64,000 nt of DNA from Paenarthrobacter aurescens TC1 (GCA_000014925.1 CP000474.1:2232001-2296000); one strand, 5' to 3'. Shown: positions 17,720 through 26,502, counted from the first letter of the stretch. Program-made: numbers and translations. Notes: generated from the letters alone by a model not told the origin.

Positions 17720-19825
17720 ATGTCCGCGAAGGGCACGCGCGAAACGGCAAGAGGAACCGGACCTGGCACCGCGGAGGCCAGGCGCGGTGAGAACGGTGCT
17801 GCCCTGGCTGCAAGCGATCCAGCGAAGATCCGGAACGTGGCGCTCGTGGGACATTCGGGTGCAGGAAAATCGATGCTCGTGGAGTCGTTGCTCGCCGCAA
17901 CCGGAGCCATCACCAGGATGGGCTCCATCAGCGAGGGCACCACGGTCAGTGATTCCGATCCTTCAGCCATCCATCAGCAAAGGTCAGTGACGTTGTCTGT
18001 CGCCCCGATTCTGGTGGGCGACGTAAAGGTCAACCTGATCGACACTCCCGGGTACACGGACTTCACCGGCGAACTGCGTGCAGGTTTGAGGGCCGCCGAT
18101 GCGGCCCTTTTCGTTGTCTCGGCCATTGATGGCATTGACGGTGCCACCGTTGCTTTGTGGGGCGAGTGCGAGAAGATCCGGATGCCGCGTGCCGTGGTGG
18201 TCAGCAAACTGGACCATCCGCGCGCTGACTTCAGTGCCGCCGTCGTGCGTTGCCAGGAAGCGTTCGGCGAGTCGGTCCTCCCGCTGTACGTCCCGGCTGT
18301 TGGCAACGCCGGACTCATCGGTGTGCTCCATGGCGCCGCGGATGAGGACCAGACACCGGCTTCGGATGTCGAAGAAGCCAGGGGCCCGCTGATTGAGGGC
18401 ATCATCGCGGAGAGCGAAGACGAAACCCTCATGGACCGGTACCTCGAGGGCGAAGAACTGCCTCTCGCGGACCTGATACAGGATCTTGAAACTGCTGTGG
18501 CACGGGCAAGCTTCTTTCCCGTCATGCCCACCTCGGCCGAAACCGGTTTGGGCCTTGCGGAACTTATGGCCCTGCTGACTGATGCCTTGCCATCGCCGTT
18601 GGAACGCATCAACCCCGCGGTCATGAAACTCGACGGTTCGTCACTGAAGCCTCTGGAGGGTGAGCCCACCGGGCGCCTTGCCGCGGAAGTGGTCCGAACC
18701 ACTGTGGACCCCTTCCTTGGCCGTGTCTGCCTGGTCCGGGTCTTTTCGGGAACCCTCCGGGTGGATTCCTCGATCCATATCGGCGGCAGGGGATTGGCTG
18801 ACAGGGGGCACGAGGATCATGACGCCGATGAACGCATCACGCATCTGTACTCGCCTGTTGGATCCAGCCTGAAGGCGGTTCCACAGTGCATTGCCGGTGA
18901 CATCTGCGCCATCAGCAAGCTGGCCAGTGCCGAGACCGGGGACACGGTCTCAGACCGTGAGGCGCCGCTGCTGATCGAGACGTGGAACATGCCCGAGCCC
19001 CTGATGCCGGTAGCCATTGAGGGGGCATCCCGCAGTGATGAAGACGCGCTGGCCAAGAGCATCGGAAAGGTGGCGGCCGCCGATCCGACGCTGCGGTTGG
19101 AACGAAACCAGGACACGCACCAACTGATCCTGTGGTGCATGGGGGAGGCCCATGCAGAGGTGGTCCTGGACAGGCTGCGTAGCCAGGGCGTCAAACTCCA
19201 GACCGTGGACGTGATCACTCCGCTCCGGGAAACCTTTGCCAGCAAGGCCGCCGGACACGGGCGGCATGTGAAGCAATCCGGTGGCCACGGGCAGTTCGCC
19301 ATCTGCGACATCGAGGTGGAGCCCCTGGCCCGCGGCGGGGGCTTTGAATTCACCGACAGAATCGTTGGCGGTGCAATCCCCGGTACGTTTGTCACGTCAG
19401 TGGAAAAGGGTGTTCGCTCGCAAATGCTCAAGGGTGTGTCAGCGGGATTCCCCGTGGTGGACATCAAGGTGACGCTGGTGGGCGGAAAAACGCACAGCGT
19501 GGACTCGTCCGACGCAGCCTTCCAAGCTGCGGGTGCGTTGGCTCTCAGGGAAGCTGCCGCAACCGCCAAAATCCAACTGCTGGAACCCGTATCGTCCGTC
19601 GTCATCAGCGTTCCTGATGAATACGTGGGCGCCGTCATGAGCGATTTGTCCGGACGCCGGGGTCGCGTGACCGGCACAACCGCCGCAGACGGTGAGGGCA
19701 CGGAAATCAGCGCCGAAGTCCCGGACCAGGAACTCCTGCGATACGCCATTGAACTCCGTGCCCTCACGGCAGGCACGGGGCGTTTCAGCCGGTCCTACCT
19801 TCGACACGAACCCCTGCCGAAGTAG
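17720..19825 (+). CDS. Elongation factor G-like GTPase (EF-G2 / FusA2 type)
   Basis: The 701-aa protein has EF-G architecture with G1 GHSGAGKSML near residue 45, switch region QQRSVTLSVAPI near 85, G3 DTPGYTDF near 110, and EF-G domains III-V (HGRHVKQSGGHGQFAICDIEVEPL, FVTSVEKGVRSQMLKGVSAGFPVVDIKVTLV, DLSGRRGRVTGT). The G4 motif reads SKLD instead of NKxD, as seen in divergent paralogues rather than the translocase. The usual fusA of the str operon is absent here, so this is a secondary copy whose role in translation is uncertain. CAGGAGG precedes ATG 17720. Confidence 0.88.
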   Translation: MSAKGTRETARGTGPGTAEARRGENGAALAASDPAKIRNVALVGHSGAGKSMLVESLLAATGAITRMGSISEGTTVSDSDPSAIHQQRSVTLSVAPILVGDVKVNLIDTPGYTDFTGELRAGLRAADAALFVVSAIDGIDGATVALWGECEKIRMPRAVVVSKLDHPRADFSAAVVRCQEAFGESVLPLYVPAVGNAGLIGVLHGAADEDQTPASDVEEARGPLIEGIIAESEDETLMDRYLEGEELPLADLIQDLETAVARASFFPVMPTSAETGLGLAELMALLTDALPSPLERINPAVMKLDGSSLKPLEGEPTGRLAAEVVRTTVDPFLGRVCLVRVFSGTLRVDSSIHIGGRGLADRGHEDHDADERITHLYSPVGSSLKAVPQCIAGDICAISKLASAETGDTVSDREAPLLIETWNMPEPLMPVAIEGASRSDEDALAKSIGKVAAADPTLRLERNQDTHQLILWCMGEAHAEVVLDRLRSQGVKLQTVDVITPLRETFASKAAGHGRHVKQSGGHGQFAICDIEVEPLARGGGFEFTDRIVGGAIPGTFVTSVEKGVRSQMLKGVSAGFPVVDIKVTLVGGKTHSVDSSDAAFQAAGALALREAAATAKIQLLEPVSSVVISVPDEYVGAVMSDLSGRRGRVTGTTAADGEGTEISAEVPDQELLRYAIELRALTAGTGRFSRSYLRHEPLPK

Positions 19826-19827
19826 GC

Positions 19828-20493
19828 CTAGGTGTTTGCCCGAAGGAAGGTTGCGACTTCCGGGGCGAGGGACGCCCCTACCTCGGCCGCACCACGCTTC
19901 ACACCTTTGACAGCGAACGAATGGTCCCCGCCCTCGCTCCACTGAAGAGTCGCCGTCGGGCCTATTTTTTCCACCACACGCTCCAACAGTTCCGGCGTCG
20001 CGAACGTATCGCGGGTGCCTTGGAGAAAGAGCATCGGCACCGTGACGCCATAGAGGTGTTCGTCCCGGAGCTTCTCAGGCTTTCCGGGGGCGTGGAGTGG
20101 GTAGCCGAGGTACACGAGGCCCCTTGCGGCCATCCCTTCAGCCACTGCCATGGAGGCCATGCGTCCACCGAACGATTTACCGGCAGCCCAGAGGGGCTCT
20201 CCTTGGCTTAGCTCCGCTGCTTTGTCCATCACTGCCCGCCAGGTAGCGATGGCCAGAGGAGGACGATCCGGGAAACGCCGGCCGGCCTCACGGTAGGGAA
20301 AGTTGAAGCGCAACGTGGCCACGCCTTCCTCGGCCATCGCCTCAGCGAAACCCTGCAGGAACGGGTGTTCCATTCCTGCTCCCGCGCCATGCGCCACCAC
20401 CAGGGTGGCGGAGGGCTGCTTGGGCTGGATATGAAGGGCAGAGACTTCGGTTTCTCCCACAGCGACGTTCAAGGATGTTTCAGTGTCTGGCAT
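19828..20493 (-). CDS. Alpha/beta hydrolase family protein (Tex30/KANL3-like, dienelactone hydrolase-related)
   Basis: The 221-aa protein reads LVVAHGAGAGMEHPFLQGFAEAMAE near residue 30, the nucleophile elbow AAGKSFGGRMAS near 105, MLFLQGTRDTFATPE near 155 and GGDHSFAV near 185, giving Ser-Asp-His. The family is cytosolic with no firm substrate. ATG 20493 is used; an in-frame ATG at 20511 adds six residues and cannot be excluded. It converges almost directly on the EF-G-like gene (2 bp between stops). Confidence 0.8.
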   Translation of the reverse strand: MPDTETSLNVAVGETEVSALHIQPKQPSATLVVAHGAGAGMEHPFLQGFAEAMAEEGVATLRFNFPYREAGRRFPDRPPLAIATWRAVMDKAAELSQGEPLWAAGKSFGGRMASMAVAEGMAARGLVYLGYPLHAPGKPEKLRDEHLYGVTVPMLFLQGTRDTFATPELLERVVEKIGPTATLQWSEGGDHSFAVKGVKRGAAEVGASLAPEVATFLRANT

Positions 20494-20557
20494 GCATCCA
20501 TCATTGCCCATCACGGCAAAACGCACTGGGGTGCTGACGCGCAGGGCATAAACGGGG

Positions 20558-20563
20558 TAGCTT
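20558..20563 (+). promoter_or_regulatory. -10 hexamer of leaderless LigD-type polymerase gene
   Basis: TAGCTT ends exactly 6 nt before ATG 20570, so transcription should begin at or next to the start codon. Confidence 0.55.
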
Positions 20564-20569
20564 GTGGCC

Positions 20570-21595
20570 ATGGCGAGCGAAGCAACCACCGTTACTGTCC
20601 CTGGTCCCGACGGCCCGCGCGAGGTCAGGATCTCCAGTCCAAGCAGGGTGATGTGGCCCGAGGCGGGACTGACCAAACTGGACCTTGCCACGTACCTCAT
20701 CGACGTCGGTGAGGCTTTTGTCGAGGCTAACGGGAACCGGCCCATCAGCCTCCAGCGTTACTCGGGCAACATTGAGGGTGAGATGTTCTTTTCCAAGAAT
20801 CCGCCCAAGGGTGCCCCGGAGTACGTCCGTTCCGTGCCGGTGACCTACCCCAGCGCGCGTTCGCATCCCCAGTTGGTGATCGATGAGCCGGCGGCTGCAG
20901 TGTGGGCCGCGCAAATGAACACCGTGGTGTTCCACCCCTGGGCGTCCCGGGCCAACGATCCCGACAATCCCGACCAGCTCAGGATTGACCTTGATCCTCA
21001 ACCCGGCACGGACTTCGATGACGCCATCCCTGCCGCCTTGGAACTTCGCACCGTGCTGGAAGAAGCCGGACTGACGGCGTTCATCAAGACCTCCGGAAAC
21101 CGGGGGCTCCACGTCTACGCACCTATCCATCCGAAGCATGAATTCCTGGATGTCCGCCATGCCGTGATCGCCGCTGGACGCGAGTTGGAGCGGCGCATGC
21201 CGGAGAAGGTCACTACGGCCTGGTGGAAAGAGGAACGCGGTACGAGGATTTTCGTGGACTTCAACCAGGCCAACAGGGATCGAACCATTGCCGGGGCGTA
21301 CAGCCCCCGCGCCGTCCCCACGGCCCAGGTGTCCTGCCCGTTGACGTGGGACGAACTGGAGAACGCCGATCCCGCGAAATACACCATCAAAACGGTCCCG
21401 GACCGCTTGGCAAAAGTAGGCGACCCCTGGGCGTCCATGCACGATCACCCGGGCGACATTGACGTGCTGTTGAAGTGGTGGGAGCGTGACGTCAAGAACG
21501 GTCAGGGGGAAATGCCCTTCCCGCCGGAATTTCCCAAGATGCCGGGCGAGCCCATGCGCGTGCAGCCGAGCCGGGCACGCAAGCCCGAAGAGTAG
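20570..21595 (+). CDS. LigD-type DNA primase-polymerase (NHEJ polymerase domain), stand-alone
   Basis: The 341-aa protein is a complete archaeo-eukaryotic-primase-like LigD polymerase domain: RVMWPEAGLTKLDLATYL near 28, QRYSGNIEGEMFFSKNPP near 60, catalytic acidic pair RIDLDPQPGTDFDDA near 140, KTSGNRGLHVYAPI near 170, and FVDFNQANRDRTIAGAYSPR near 225. Such enzymes fill gaps or add (ribo)nucleotides during end joining. No Ku or ATP ligase gene is in the window, so its partners must lie elsewhere. ATG 20570 fits the 6-nt spacing from the -10 hexamer better than the GTG six bases earlier. Confidence 0.9.
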   Translation: MASEATTVTVPGPDGPREVRISSPSRVMWPEAGLTKLDLATYLIDVGEAFVEANGNRPISLQRYSGNIEGEMFFSKNPPKGAPEYVRSVPVTYPSARSHPQLVIDEPAAAVWAAQMNTVVFHPWASRANDPDNPDQLRIDLDPQPGTDFDDAIPAALELRTVLEEAGLTAFIKTSGNRGLHVYAPIHPKHEFLDVRHAVIAAGRELERRMPEKVTTAWWKEERGTRIFVDFNQANRDRTIAGAYSPRAVPTAQVSCPLTWDELENADPAKYTIKTVPDRLAKVGDPWASMHDHPGDIDVLLKWWERDVKNGQGEMPFPPEFPKMPGEPMRVQPSRARKPEE

Positions 21596-21622
21596 GCCGG
21601 AGAAACTGAACCGGGAGAGCGT

Positions 21623-22828
21623 GTGCCGCGACCACCAGCTGAAAGGATCCAGAGGATTCCCCGGGCGTGCAGCTTGTTCCTCAGCGGTTTGTTCCTGAGC
21701 TGTTTGTTTCTGAGCGGGTGCACCGAAACCCCGGAGCCACGTCCGCTCCCGCCCACCACCGCTGCAGCGCTCCCGTCAACGCTCACGCCAACGGCTCAAC
21801 CGCCGACGACAGGCCCTCCTCCCGGTCCAACCCCCGCGCCTGCTCCGGCGCCCTCGAACAGTGTTGTATTCACCCCAGCGTTCCAGGAGCTCCGTGCCAC
21901 CCTTGAGCTGTTCTCGCGGGAGAAGCTGGATGAAGGGGCATCAGCCGTCCTCATCAAGGCAAAGGTCGGCCAGCAGGAATGGACGCTCGCAGAAGGAGTG
22001 CTCACCCGGGAGGGACGGGTTGCTGTCCAACCGGGTCACCGTTTCCATGTGGGGGAGCAGTTCCGGACGCTACTGGCTGTGTCAGTCATGAAACTCGTGG
22101 AAGAGGGCCGGCTGGGTTTGGACGACCCCCTGGCTGCCTACCTTCCCGGGTCAGTCTCGGCGGGCACAGCCGTGACCATACGCCAGCTCCTTGGCGACGT
22201 CGCGGACTTGCCTGCTGGCCTGGCTGCCTCAGAGCGCGCGCCTGGCGCTCCGGGACCCGATGCGTTGCTCGGCCTGGTGGTGGAGCAGCTTAGAGGCGTG
22301 CCGCTGGGTACCGTCCTGCGAACGGATGTCCTGACACCCTTGAACCTTCGTTCCACGGAGCTGCTGGATGCTCATTCAGCAATCCCGGATGATCTCGTCC
22401 ACGGATACGTCCAGCTGGAGGGAGAAACCATGGACGTTACCCGCACCGGGCTCCAGGACGGGATCGCCAACGGAGGTCTGGTGTCCACTGTGGAGGATAT
22501 CTCGGCGTTCCACACTGCGCTGCTGCGGGGTGAGTTGGTGCAGCCGGCGAGCCTTATCGCCATGAAGGGGACAGTGTTTGACGACTATGGCCTTGGCCTG
22601 GATCACTGGGATGACCGCTGCACCAACGGCTCCTACTACGGCCATGCCGGCGACGTTCCGGGGTATGGAAGCATTGCCATGAGCAGCGCCGACGGCAACC
22701 GCCAACTATCCATTTTCATGGCCTACCCGCCTCAGGCGGTGTCCACACAGCCGTCAGCCTTGGCACTGGAAATGACGGGCGTCGCCCAGGTTGCCCTGAA
22801 TGCGGGATGCCGCTTCCAATTCCGGTGA
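21623..22828 (+). CDS. Lipoprotein with degenerate class C beta-lactamase / serine hydrolase fold
   Basis: The 401-aa product has a lipoprotein signal with lipobox LFLSGC (Cys 33) and a Pro/Thr-rich linker, so it should be tethered outside the membrane. Its main domain aligns by eye with the AmpC/esterase family: PGHRFHVGEQFRTLLAVSVMKLVEEGRLGLDDPLAAYLP, TIRQLL, LLGLVVEQLRGVPL, NGGLVSTVEDISAF and GHAGDVPGYGS. But where SxxK is expected the sequence is EQFR, and the YSN region is deleted. It is probably a non-catalytic binding protein. The signal core is encoded by three 15-bp tandem repeats (21674-21718). Start GTG 21623 has GGGAGAG upstream. Confidence 0.75.
   Translation: MPRPPAERIQRIPRACSLFLSGLFLSCLFLSGCTETPEPRPLPPTTAAALPSTLTPTAQPPTTGPPPGPTPAPAPAPSNSVVFTPAFQELRATLELFSREKLDEGASAVLIKAKVGQQEWTLAEGVLTREGRVAVQPGHRFHVGEQFRTLLAVSVMKLVEEGRLGLDDPLAAYLPGSVSAGTAVTIRQLLGDVADLPAGLAASERAPGAPGPDALLGLVVEQLRGVPLGTVLRTDVLTPLNLRSTELLDAHSAIPDDLVHGYVQLEGETMDVTRTGLQDGIANGGLVSTVEDISAFHTALLRGELVQPASLIAMKGTVFDDYGLGLDHWDDRCTNGSYYGHAGDVPGYGSIAMSSADGNRQLSIFMAYPPQAVSTQPSALALEMTGVAQVALNAGCRFQFR
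21674..21718 (+). repeat. Three 15-bp tandem repeats coding LFLSG/LFLSC/LFLSG
   Basis: The unit TTGTTCCTNAGCNGT occurs three times in a row with few differences and encodes the hydrophobic core plus lipobox of the lipoprotein signal peptide. Copy-number slippage would change the length of the signal core in whole 5-residue steps without breaking the frame. Confidence 0.8.
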
Positions 22829-22853
22829 ACAGTCAAAAATAGTTCGGTGACGC

Positions 22854-23474
22854 TTATTCGAAGCGCGAAGGATCGCCGGTTCCGTACCGCACAACCTCGG
22901 CCACTCCGCTGGAGAAGTCGATCACGGTGGTGGGTTCCGAGCCGGTGTCTCCGGCATCGATGACGCCGTCCACTTGGTTATCCAAACGCTCCTTGATTTC
23001 CCAGCCCTGAGTCAACGGTTCTTCCTCATCCGGCAGCAGGAGCGTGCTGGAGAGCAAAGGCTCGCCCAGCTCGGCCAACAGCGCCTGGACCACACGGTGG
23101 TCAGGAATGCGCACGCCCACGGTTTTCTTTTTGGGGTGCAGAAGCCTTTTGGGAACTTCCTTGGTGGCCGGGAGGATGAAAGTGTAGCTGCCAGGGGTAA
23201 CTGCTTTGATGCTCCTGAAGATGTCGTTGTCCAACATGACGAACTGACCCATCTGGGCGAAGTCCTTGCACACCAGCGTGAAATGGTGTTTGTCGTCCAG
23301 CTGCCTGATGGTCCTGATGCGGTCCAAAGCTTCCCTGTTTCCGATCTGGGCGCCCAGCGCGTAGCAGGAGTCAGTAGGGTAGGCGATCAAACCGCCGCCC
23401 TGGAGCATGTTCACCACTTGGCCGATGGCGCGTGGTTGGGGATCTTCCGGGTGCACGTCAAAGAATCTGGCCAT
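22854..23474 (-). CDS. Sua5/YciO/YrdC-family protein (L-threonylcarbamoyladenylate synthase-like)
   Basis: The 206-aa protein has the YrdC fold: LQGGGLIAYPTDSCYALGAQIGNREALDRIRTIRQLDDKHHFTLVCKDF near residues 25-72, GSYTFILPATKEVPKRLLHPKKKTVGVRIPDH near 95-125, and VIDAGDTGSEPTTVIDFSS near 175. The order and wording match the YciO subgroup, whose exact role in tRNA t6A formation is less certain than that of Sua5/TsaC. A TAGGCT hexamer ends 6 nt before ATG 23474, so the mRNA is probably leaderless. Confidence 0.87.
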   Translation of the reverse strand: MARFFDVHPEDPQPRAIGQVVNMLQGGGLIAYPTDSCYALGAQIGNREALDRIRTIRQLDDKHHFTLVCKDFAQMGQFVMLDNDIFRSIKAVTPGSYTFILPATKEVPKRLLHPKKKTVGVRIPDHRVVQALLAELGEPLLSSTLLLPDEEEPLTQGWEIKERLDNQVDGVIDAGDTGSEPTTVIDFSSGVAEVVRYGTGDPSRFE

Positions 23475-23480
23475 GGAAAG

Positions 23481-23486
23481 AGCCTA
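23481..23486 (-). promoter_or_regulatory. -10 hexamer of leaderless Sua5/YciO gene
   Basis: On the minus strand TAGGCT is followed by CTTTCC and then the ATG; there is no Shine-Dalgarno-like sequence in between. Confidence 0.55.
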
Positions 23487-23494
23487 CGACAAAG

Positions 23495-24355
23495 CTATGA
23501 CAAGACGTCCTTGTTGGAGAATTTTGCGTATGCCAGCGCGCCGCAAACCGCGATATATCCGGTTTGGAGGAGCGCATTCTCACCGAAGGAAGTCCACGAG
23601 ATCGGCTGTCGCAGCAGATCCGCGAAACCCAGCCAGTGGTGGCTGAACAGCCACGGATGCAGCCACTCGAGCTGGGGCAGATTGTCGAGCACCTGCGATA
23701 CCACGGAGAGCACGATGGTTGCAGCCATGGCCCCCACCGGAACGTCAGTGAAGGTTGAGATCAGCAGGCCGATCGCGGACAGGCCGAGCAGGGACACCGT
23801 AATGTAGGCGGCGATCAGCAGGGATCTCAACACCGACTCGCCAACGCTGATGGTGTTCCCGGACAGCAACGTCACCGGACCCACAGGAAAAAGTACGACG
23901 CCGGCCAAGGCGCCCGAGGCTGCTACGGTGGCTGTCGCAGCGAAACAGAAGGCAACGGCCCCGGCGTACTTCACCAGCAGCAAGCGAATGCGCCCGGCGG
24001 GAGCAAGGAGCAGGTACCGCAAGGTTCCCAGGTTCGCCTCCCCGGCGATCGTATCCCCGGCCACCACTCCGACAGTGAGTGGCAGGAACAAAGGAACACA
24101 CACCACCAGGGCAGTGACCGCGACGAAGAGGCCGTTCTGGGTGATGCGGTCCAGAAACAAAGGCCCCCGGCCGGGAGTTGCAGGCCGGGCCGACAACTTG
24201 ACTGCCACGGCAATCAGAATGGGCACCGCAGCGAGGGCGAGCAGCATGGCCCACGTGCGGAGCCTGCGGAACAGCACGGACAACTCCGAGCCCAATAGCG
24301 CCCATCCAACTCCAGCACGCTGAGGTGGTGCAGCAGTTTCAGCCGACAACGTCAA
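23495..24355 (-). CDS. ABC-2 type transporter permease
   Basis: The 286-aa membrane protein has six predicted helices, beginning with LSVLFRRLRTWAMLLALAAVPILIAVAVKL and including the conserved VVAGDTIAGEANLGTLRYLLLAPAGRIRLLLVKY of ABC-2 permeases. Its start overlaps the end of the ATPase gene by 17 bp. With the ATPase it should form an exporter; the LolA-like lipid/lipoprotein-binding protein encoded first in the operon hints at a hydrophobic cargo, but that is inference. Confidence 0.88.
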   Translation of the reverse strand: MTLSAETAAPPQRAGVGWALLGSELSVLFRRLRTWAMLLALAAVPILIAVAVKLSARPATPGRGPLFLDRITQNGLFVAVTALVVCVPLFLPLTVGVVAGDTIAGEANLGTLRYLLLAPAGRIRLLLVKYAGAVAFCFAATATVAASGALAGVVLFPVGPVTLLSGNTISVGESVLRSLLIAAYITVSLLGLSAIGLLISTFTDVPVGAMAATIVLSVVSQVLDNLPQLEWLHPWLFSHHWLGFADLLRQPISWTSFGENALLQTGYIAVCGALAYAKFSNKDVLS

Positions 24356-25343
24356 AACCCTCCCCGGTCAAGGACACGAAACGCTCTTCCAAGCTTGCGT
24401 TCTCCACGGTGAAGCCGCGGACCCGGACGCCGTCAGCAACCAATGCGGCCACGATCGCCTCGGGTTCATGTCCGTTGATGCCGGTACCCACCACCGCCGC
24501 GTTACCCCACGGGCTGCCGGTGCCTGGTGCTTCGCCGGGAACCAGGCCAAGGCGCGTCAACACACGGGACGCCAGTTCGACGTCGGGCGTTTGCACCACA
24601 ACGTGTGCCTGCCCGGCAGACCGGAGCTCCTCCAGCGGCCCTTGGGCCACAAGTCGACCGGCGCTCATCACGCCCACATGGGTACACATCTGCTCCACCT
24701 CGGCGAGCAGGTGGCTGGAGACGAATACAGTGGTCCCGCCCGCAGCGAGGGAGCGAACCAGGCTGCGGACTTCACGGGTACCTTGGGGATCCAGGCCGTT
24801 GGTTGGTTCGTCGAGGACCAGCAACTCCCGCGGCCGGAGCATGGCGTTGGCCAGTCCGAGGCGCTGCTTCATGCCCAACGAGTAGGCACGGACCTTCTTG
24901 CCGGCTGCGTGGCTGAGTCCTACGCGTTCAAGGGCGTCCTGAACGCGCTGCCGCCTGGTGGAAAACGACGCATGACGGTCGGCGGCATCCAGGCGCATCA
25001 AGTTACCCGTGCCTGAGAGGAAAGGATAGAAGCCGGGGCCCTCCACTAACGCCCCGACATCAGGGAGTACAGAAGCCAAAGCCAGTGGCATCTCCCGGCC
25101 AAGAACGCGGATGTCTCCGCTGTCCGCCGAAGCCAAGCCCAGCAGCAATCGGATGGTGGTGGTCTTCCCCGATCCATTCGGACCCAGGAAGCCGAACACG
25201 GAGCCGCGGGGAACCGCCAGGTCAATTCCGTCGACGGCGGACCGGTGACCGAAGCGCTTCACCAACGCGCGCGTTTCTATGGCGAGATCAGACGAGCGGA
25301 CGGGAGTCGCACCATGAGCGGCGGCTGTCCGGGGTTCGTTCAC
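24339..25343 (-). CDS. ABC transporter ATP-binding protein
   Basis: The 334-aa ATPase has Walker A GPNGSGKTTTIRLLLG near residue 54, ABC signature YSLGMKQRLGLANAML near 155, Walker B LLVLDEPTNGLDPQG near 172 and the H-loop VFVSSHLLAEVEQM near 205. The extra C-terminal 90 residues are typical of ABC-2 exporters. ATG 25343 overlaps the LolA-like stop by 4 bp and the gene runs into the permease, so the three genes form one translationally coupled operon. Confidence 0.93.
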   Translation of the reverse strand: MNEPRTAAAHGATPVRSSDLAIETRALVKRFGHRSAVDGIDLAVPRGSVFGFLGPNGSGKTTTIRLLLGLASADSGDIRVLGREMPLALASVLPDVGALVEGPGFYPFLSGTGNLMRLDAADRHASFSTRRQRVQDALERVGLSHAAGKKVRAYSLGMKQRLGLANAMLRPRELLVLDEPTNGLDPQGTREVRSLVRSLAAGGTTVFVSSHLLAEVEQMCTHVGVMSAGRLVAQGPLEELRSAGQAHVVVQTPDVELASRVLTRLGLVPGEAPGTGSPWGNAAVVGTGINGHEPEAIVAALVADGVRVRGFTVENASLEERFVSLTGEGFDVVG

Positions 25344-26482
25344 TGGGCGGCAGCGGCTGACTGAAGCCGTTCCAAAGGAACCATACCCGCATAGACGCGG
25401 CCGTCGTCGAGAATCAGCACGCTCAGCAGCGACGTCGTCAACGCCCGGCCACCGTCAACAGGCTGCAAGGTTTGGGAGAGCTCGGGATTGGACGTGAACT
25501 CTGCGGGGGCAGAACCAGCGGGCAACGCGACCACGGAATCCCAACCCATACCCGTGACTGTGGCCCCCCTCGCCGGCGCATCGGGGGAGGGCGCATCGGG
25601 GGAGGGCGCATCGGGTGCCGGGACAGGGGCATCGGCGGGGGGCTTCACCGGCAGTACCTTCTCATTAGCCGGCAGTACCTTCTCAGTGACCGTTGCTCCC
25701 GGTGGCGGGGTGAAGTCAAACAACGCAGCATCCGGCGTGGACAGGTCCAGCTGGGTGTATTCCAGTGAATACGCTGGTTCGGACTGGCCTTTGGCCCGCA
25801 CCTCGACACCCAGCGGCAGACCGGTTTCGGAGTCGACGTCGATGGTCACCGAATCAACAAGGGTTTCAGTACTGCGGGGGTTAAGAGTCAAAGAGTAAGC
25901 GCTGCGGCCCGCCACCGATGAGGCCTCAGCAACGGTCACCTCCGTGCTGGCATCAATGGCTGCAATGAAACGGCTGGCCATGGCCTCCGGCGTCGGCATG
26001 TCCGGACGGGTCGGCTTGGCGGGAAGGGACTTCAGTTCCGCCAGGGACGGAACCGGCACGGTCAGATGCGTGGCGCTGTTGTCCCTTGAGTTGTAGAACC
26101 AGGCGTCTCCGCCGTTGACTACCACGTCACGCTCGGCCATCTGGTCCAGGATTTGTACCCGCGCCCGCAGGGGCCCGTCTACATACACCCTGGCCGTGTG
26201 GGAGCCCGTCAGGAACTCAAGGGCAGAGGCGGCGCCCGAAGTGATGCCCGGACCTGATGCGGGGACTTCCGGAAGCCCCAACTCCGCGGTCTGCTCCACC
26301 GTGCCGGACAACGCCCGCACCTCGGTGCGCGCCACCATGGCCAGAATCTCTTCAGCGGTCTTTAGCGGAAGGGAAACGGTAGCGCCGGCTTGCACTGAAC
26401 CGAAGAGGACAGCCATTGCCAAGGCAAGGGGAATGAAGAGAGCTGGCAGCCACCGCTGCCTGGCCCGCGCCACTGCTACCAA
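25340..26482 (-). CDS. LolA-like (RseB/DUF2092-type) exported protein
   Basis: The 380-aa protein has an N-terminal signal/anchor (RWLPALFIPLALAMAVLFGSVQAG), then a LolA-like beta-barrel region (EEILAMVARTEVRALSGTVEQTAELGLPEVP, GDAWFYNSRDNSATHLTVPV, YSLTLNPRSTETLVDSVTIDVDSETGLPLGVEVRAKGQ, FDFTPPPGATVTEKVLP). Such folds bind acyl chains or sense lipoproteins outside the membrane. Near residue 280-305 is a Pro-Asp-Ala repeat coded by 15-bp units. The frame opens with TTG 26482; GTG 26473 is an alternative. A leaderless 8-codon upstream ORF overlaps these starts. It heads the operon with the ABC genes. Confidence 0.78.
   Translation of the reverse strand: MVAVARARQRWLPALFIPLALAMAVLFGSVQAGATVSLPLKTAEEILAMVARTEVRALSGTVEQTAELGLPEVPASGPGITSGAASALEFLTGSHTARVYVDGPLRARVQILDQMAERDVVVNGGDAWFYNSRDNSATHLTVPVPSLAELKSLPAKPTRPDMPTPEAMASRFIAAIDASTEVTVAEASSVAGRSAYSLTLNPRSTETLVDSVTIDVDSETGLPLGVEVRAKGQSEPAYSLEYTQLDLSTPDAALFDFTPPPGATVTEKVLPANEKVLPVKPPADAPVPAPDAPSPDAPSPDAPARGATVTGMGWDSVVALPAGSAPAEFTSNPELSQTLQPVDGGRALTTSLLSVLILDDGRVYAGMVPLERLQSAAAAQ
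25576..25620. repeat. 15-bp tandem repeat (three units) in the LolA-like gene
   Basis: The unit GCGCATCGGGGGAGG recurs at 25576, 25591 and 25606 (the last diverges) and codes the SPDAP repeats. A second, 21-bp direct repeat (GGCAGTACCTTCTCA at 25650 and 25671) codes EKVLP twice. Both lie in the linker of the protein. Confidence 0.75.
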
Positions 26483-26502
26483 CCACCGCTCGTGAGAGGC
26501 AT
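26476..26502 (-). CDS. Putative leaderless upstream ORF of eight codons (MPLTSGGW)
   Basis: On the minus strand TAGTCT (plus-strand 26509-26514) is followed 6 nt later by an ATG, the spacing seen at the leaderless genes in this window. The frame ends at TAG 26478-26476, inside the first codons of the LolA-like gene (TTG 26482, GTG 26473). It could feed ribosomes to the main start by re-initiation. This is inferred from layout only. Confidence 0.35.
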   Translation of the reverse strand: MPLTSGGW

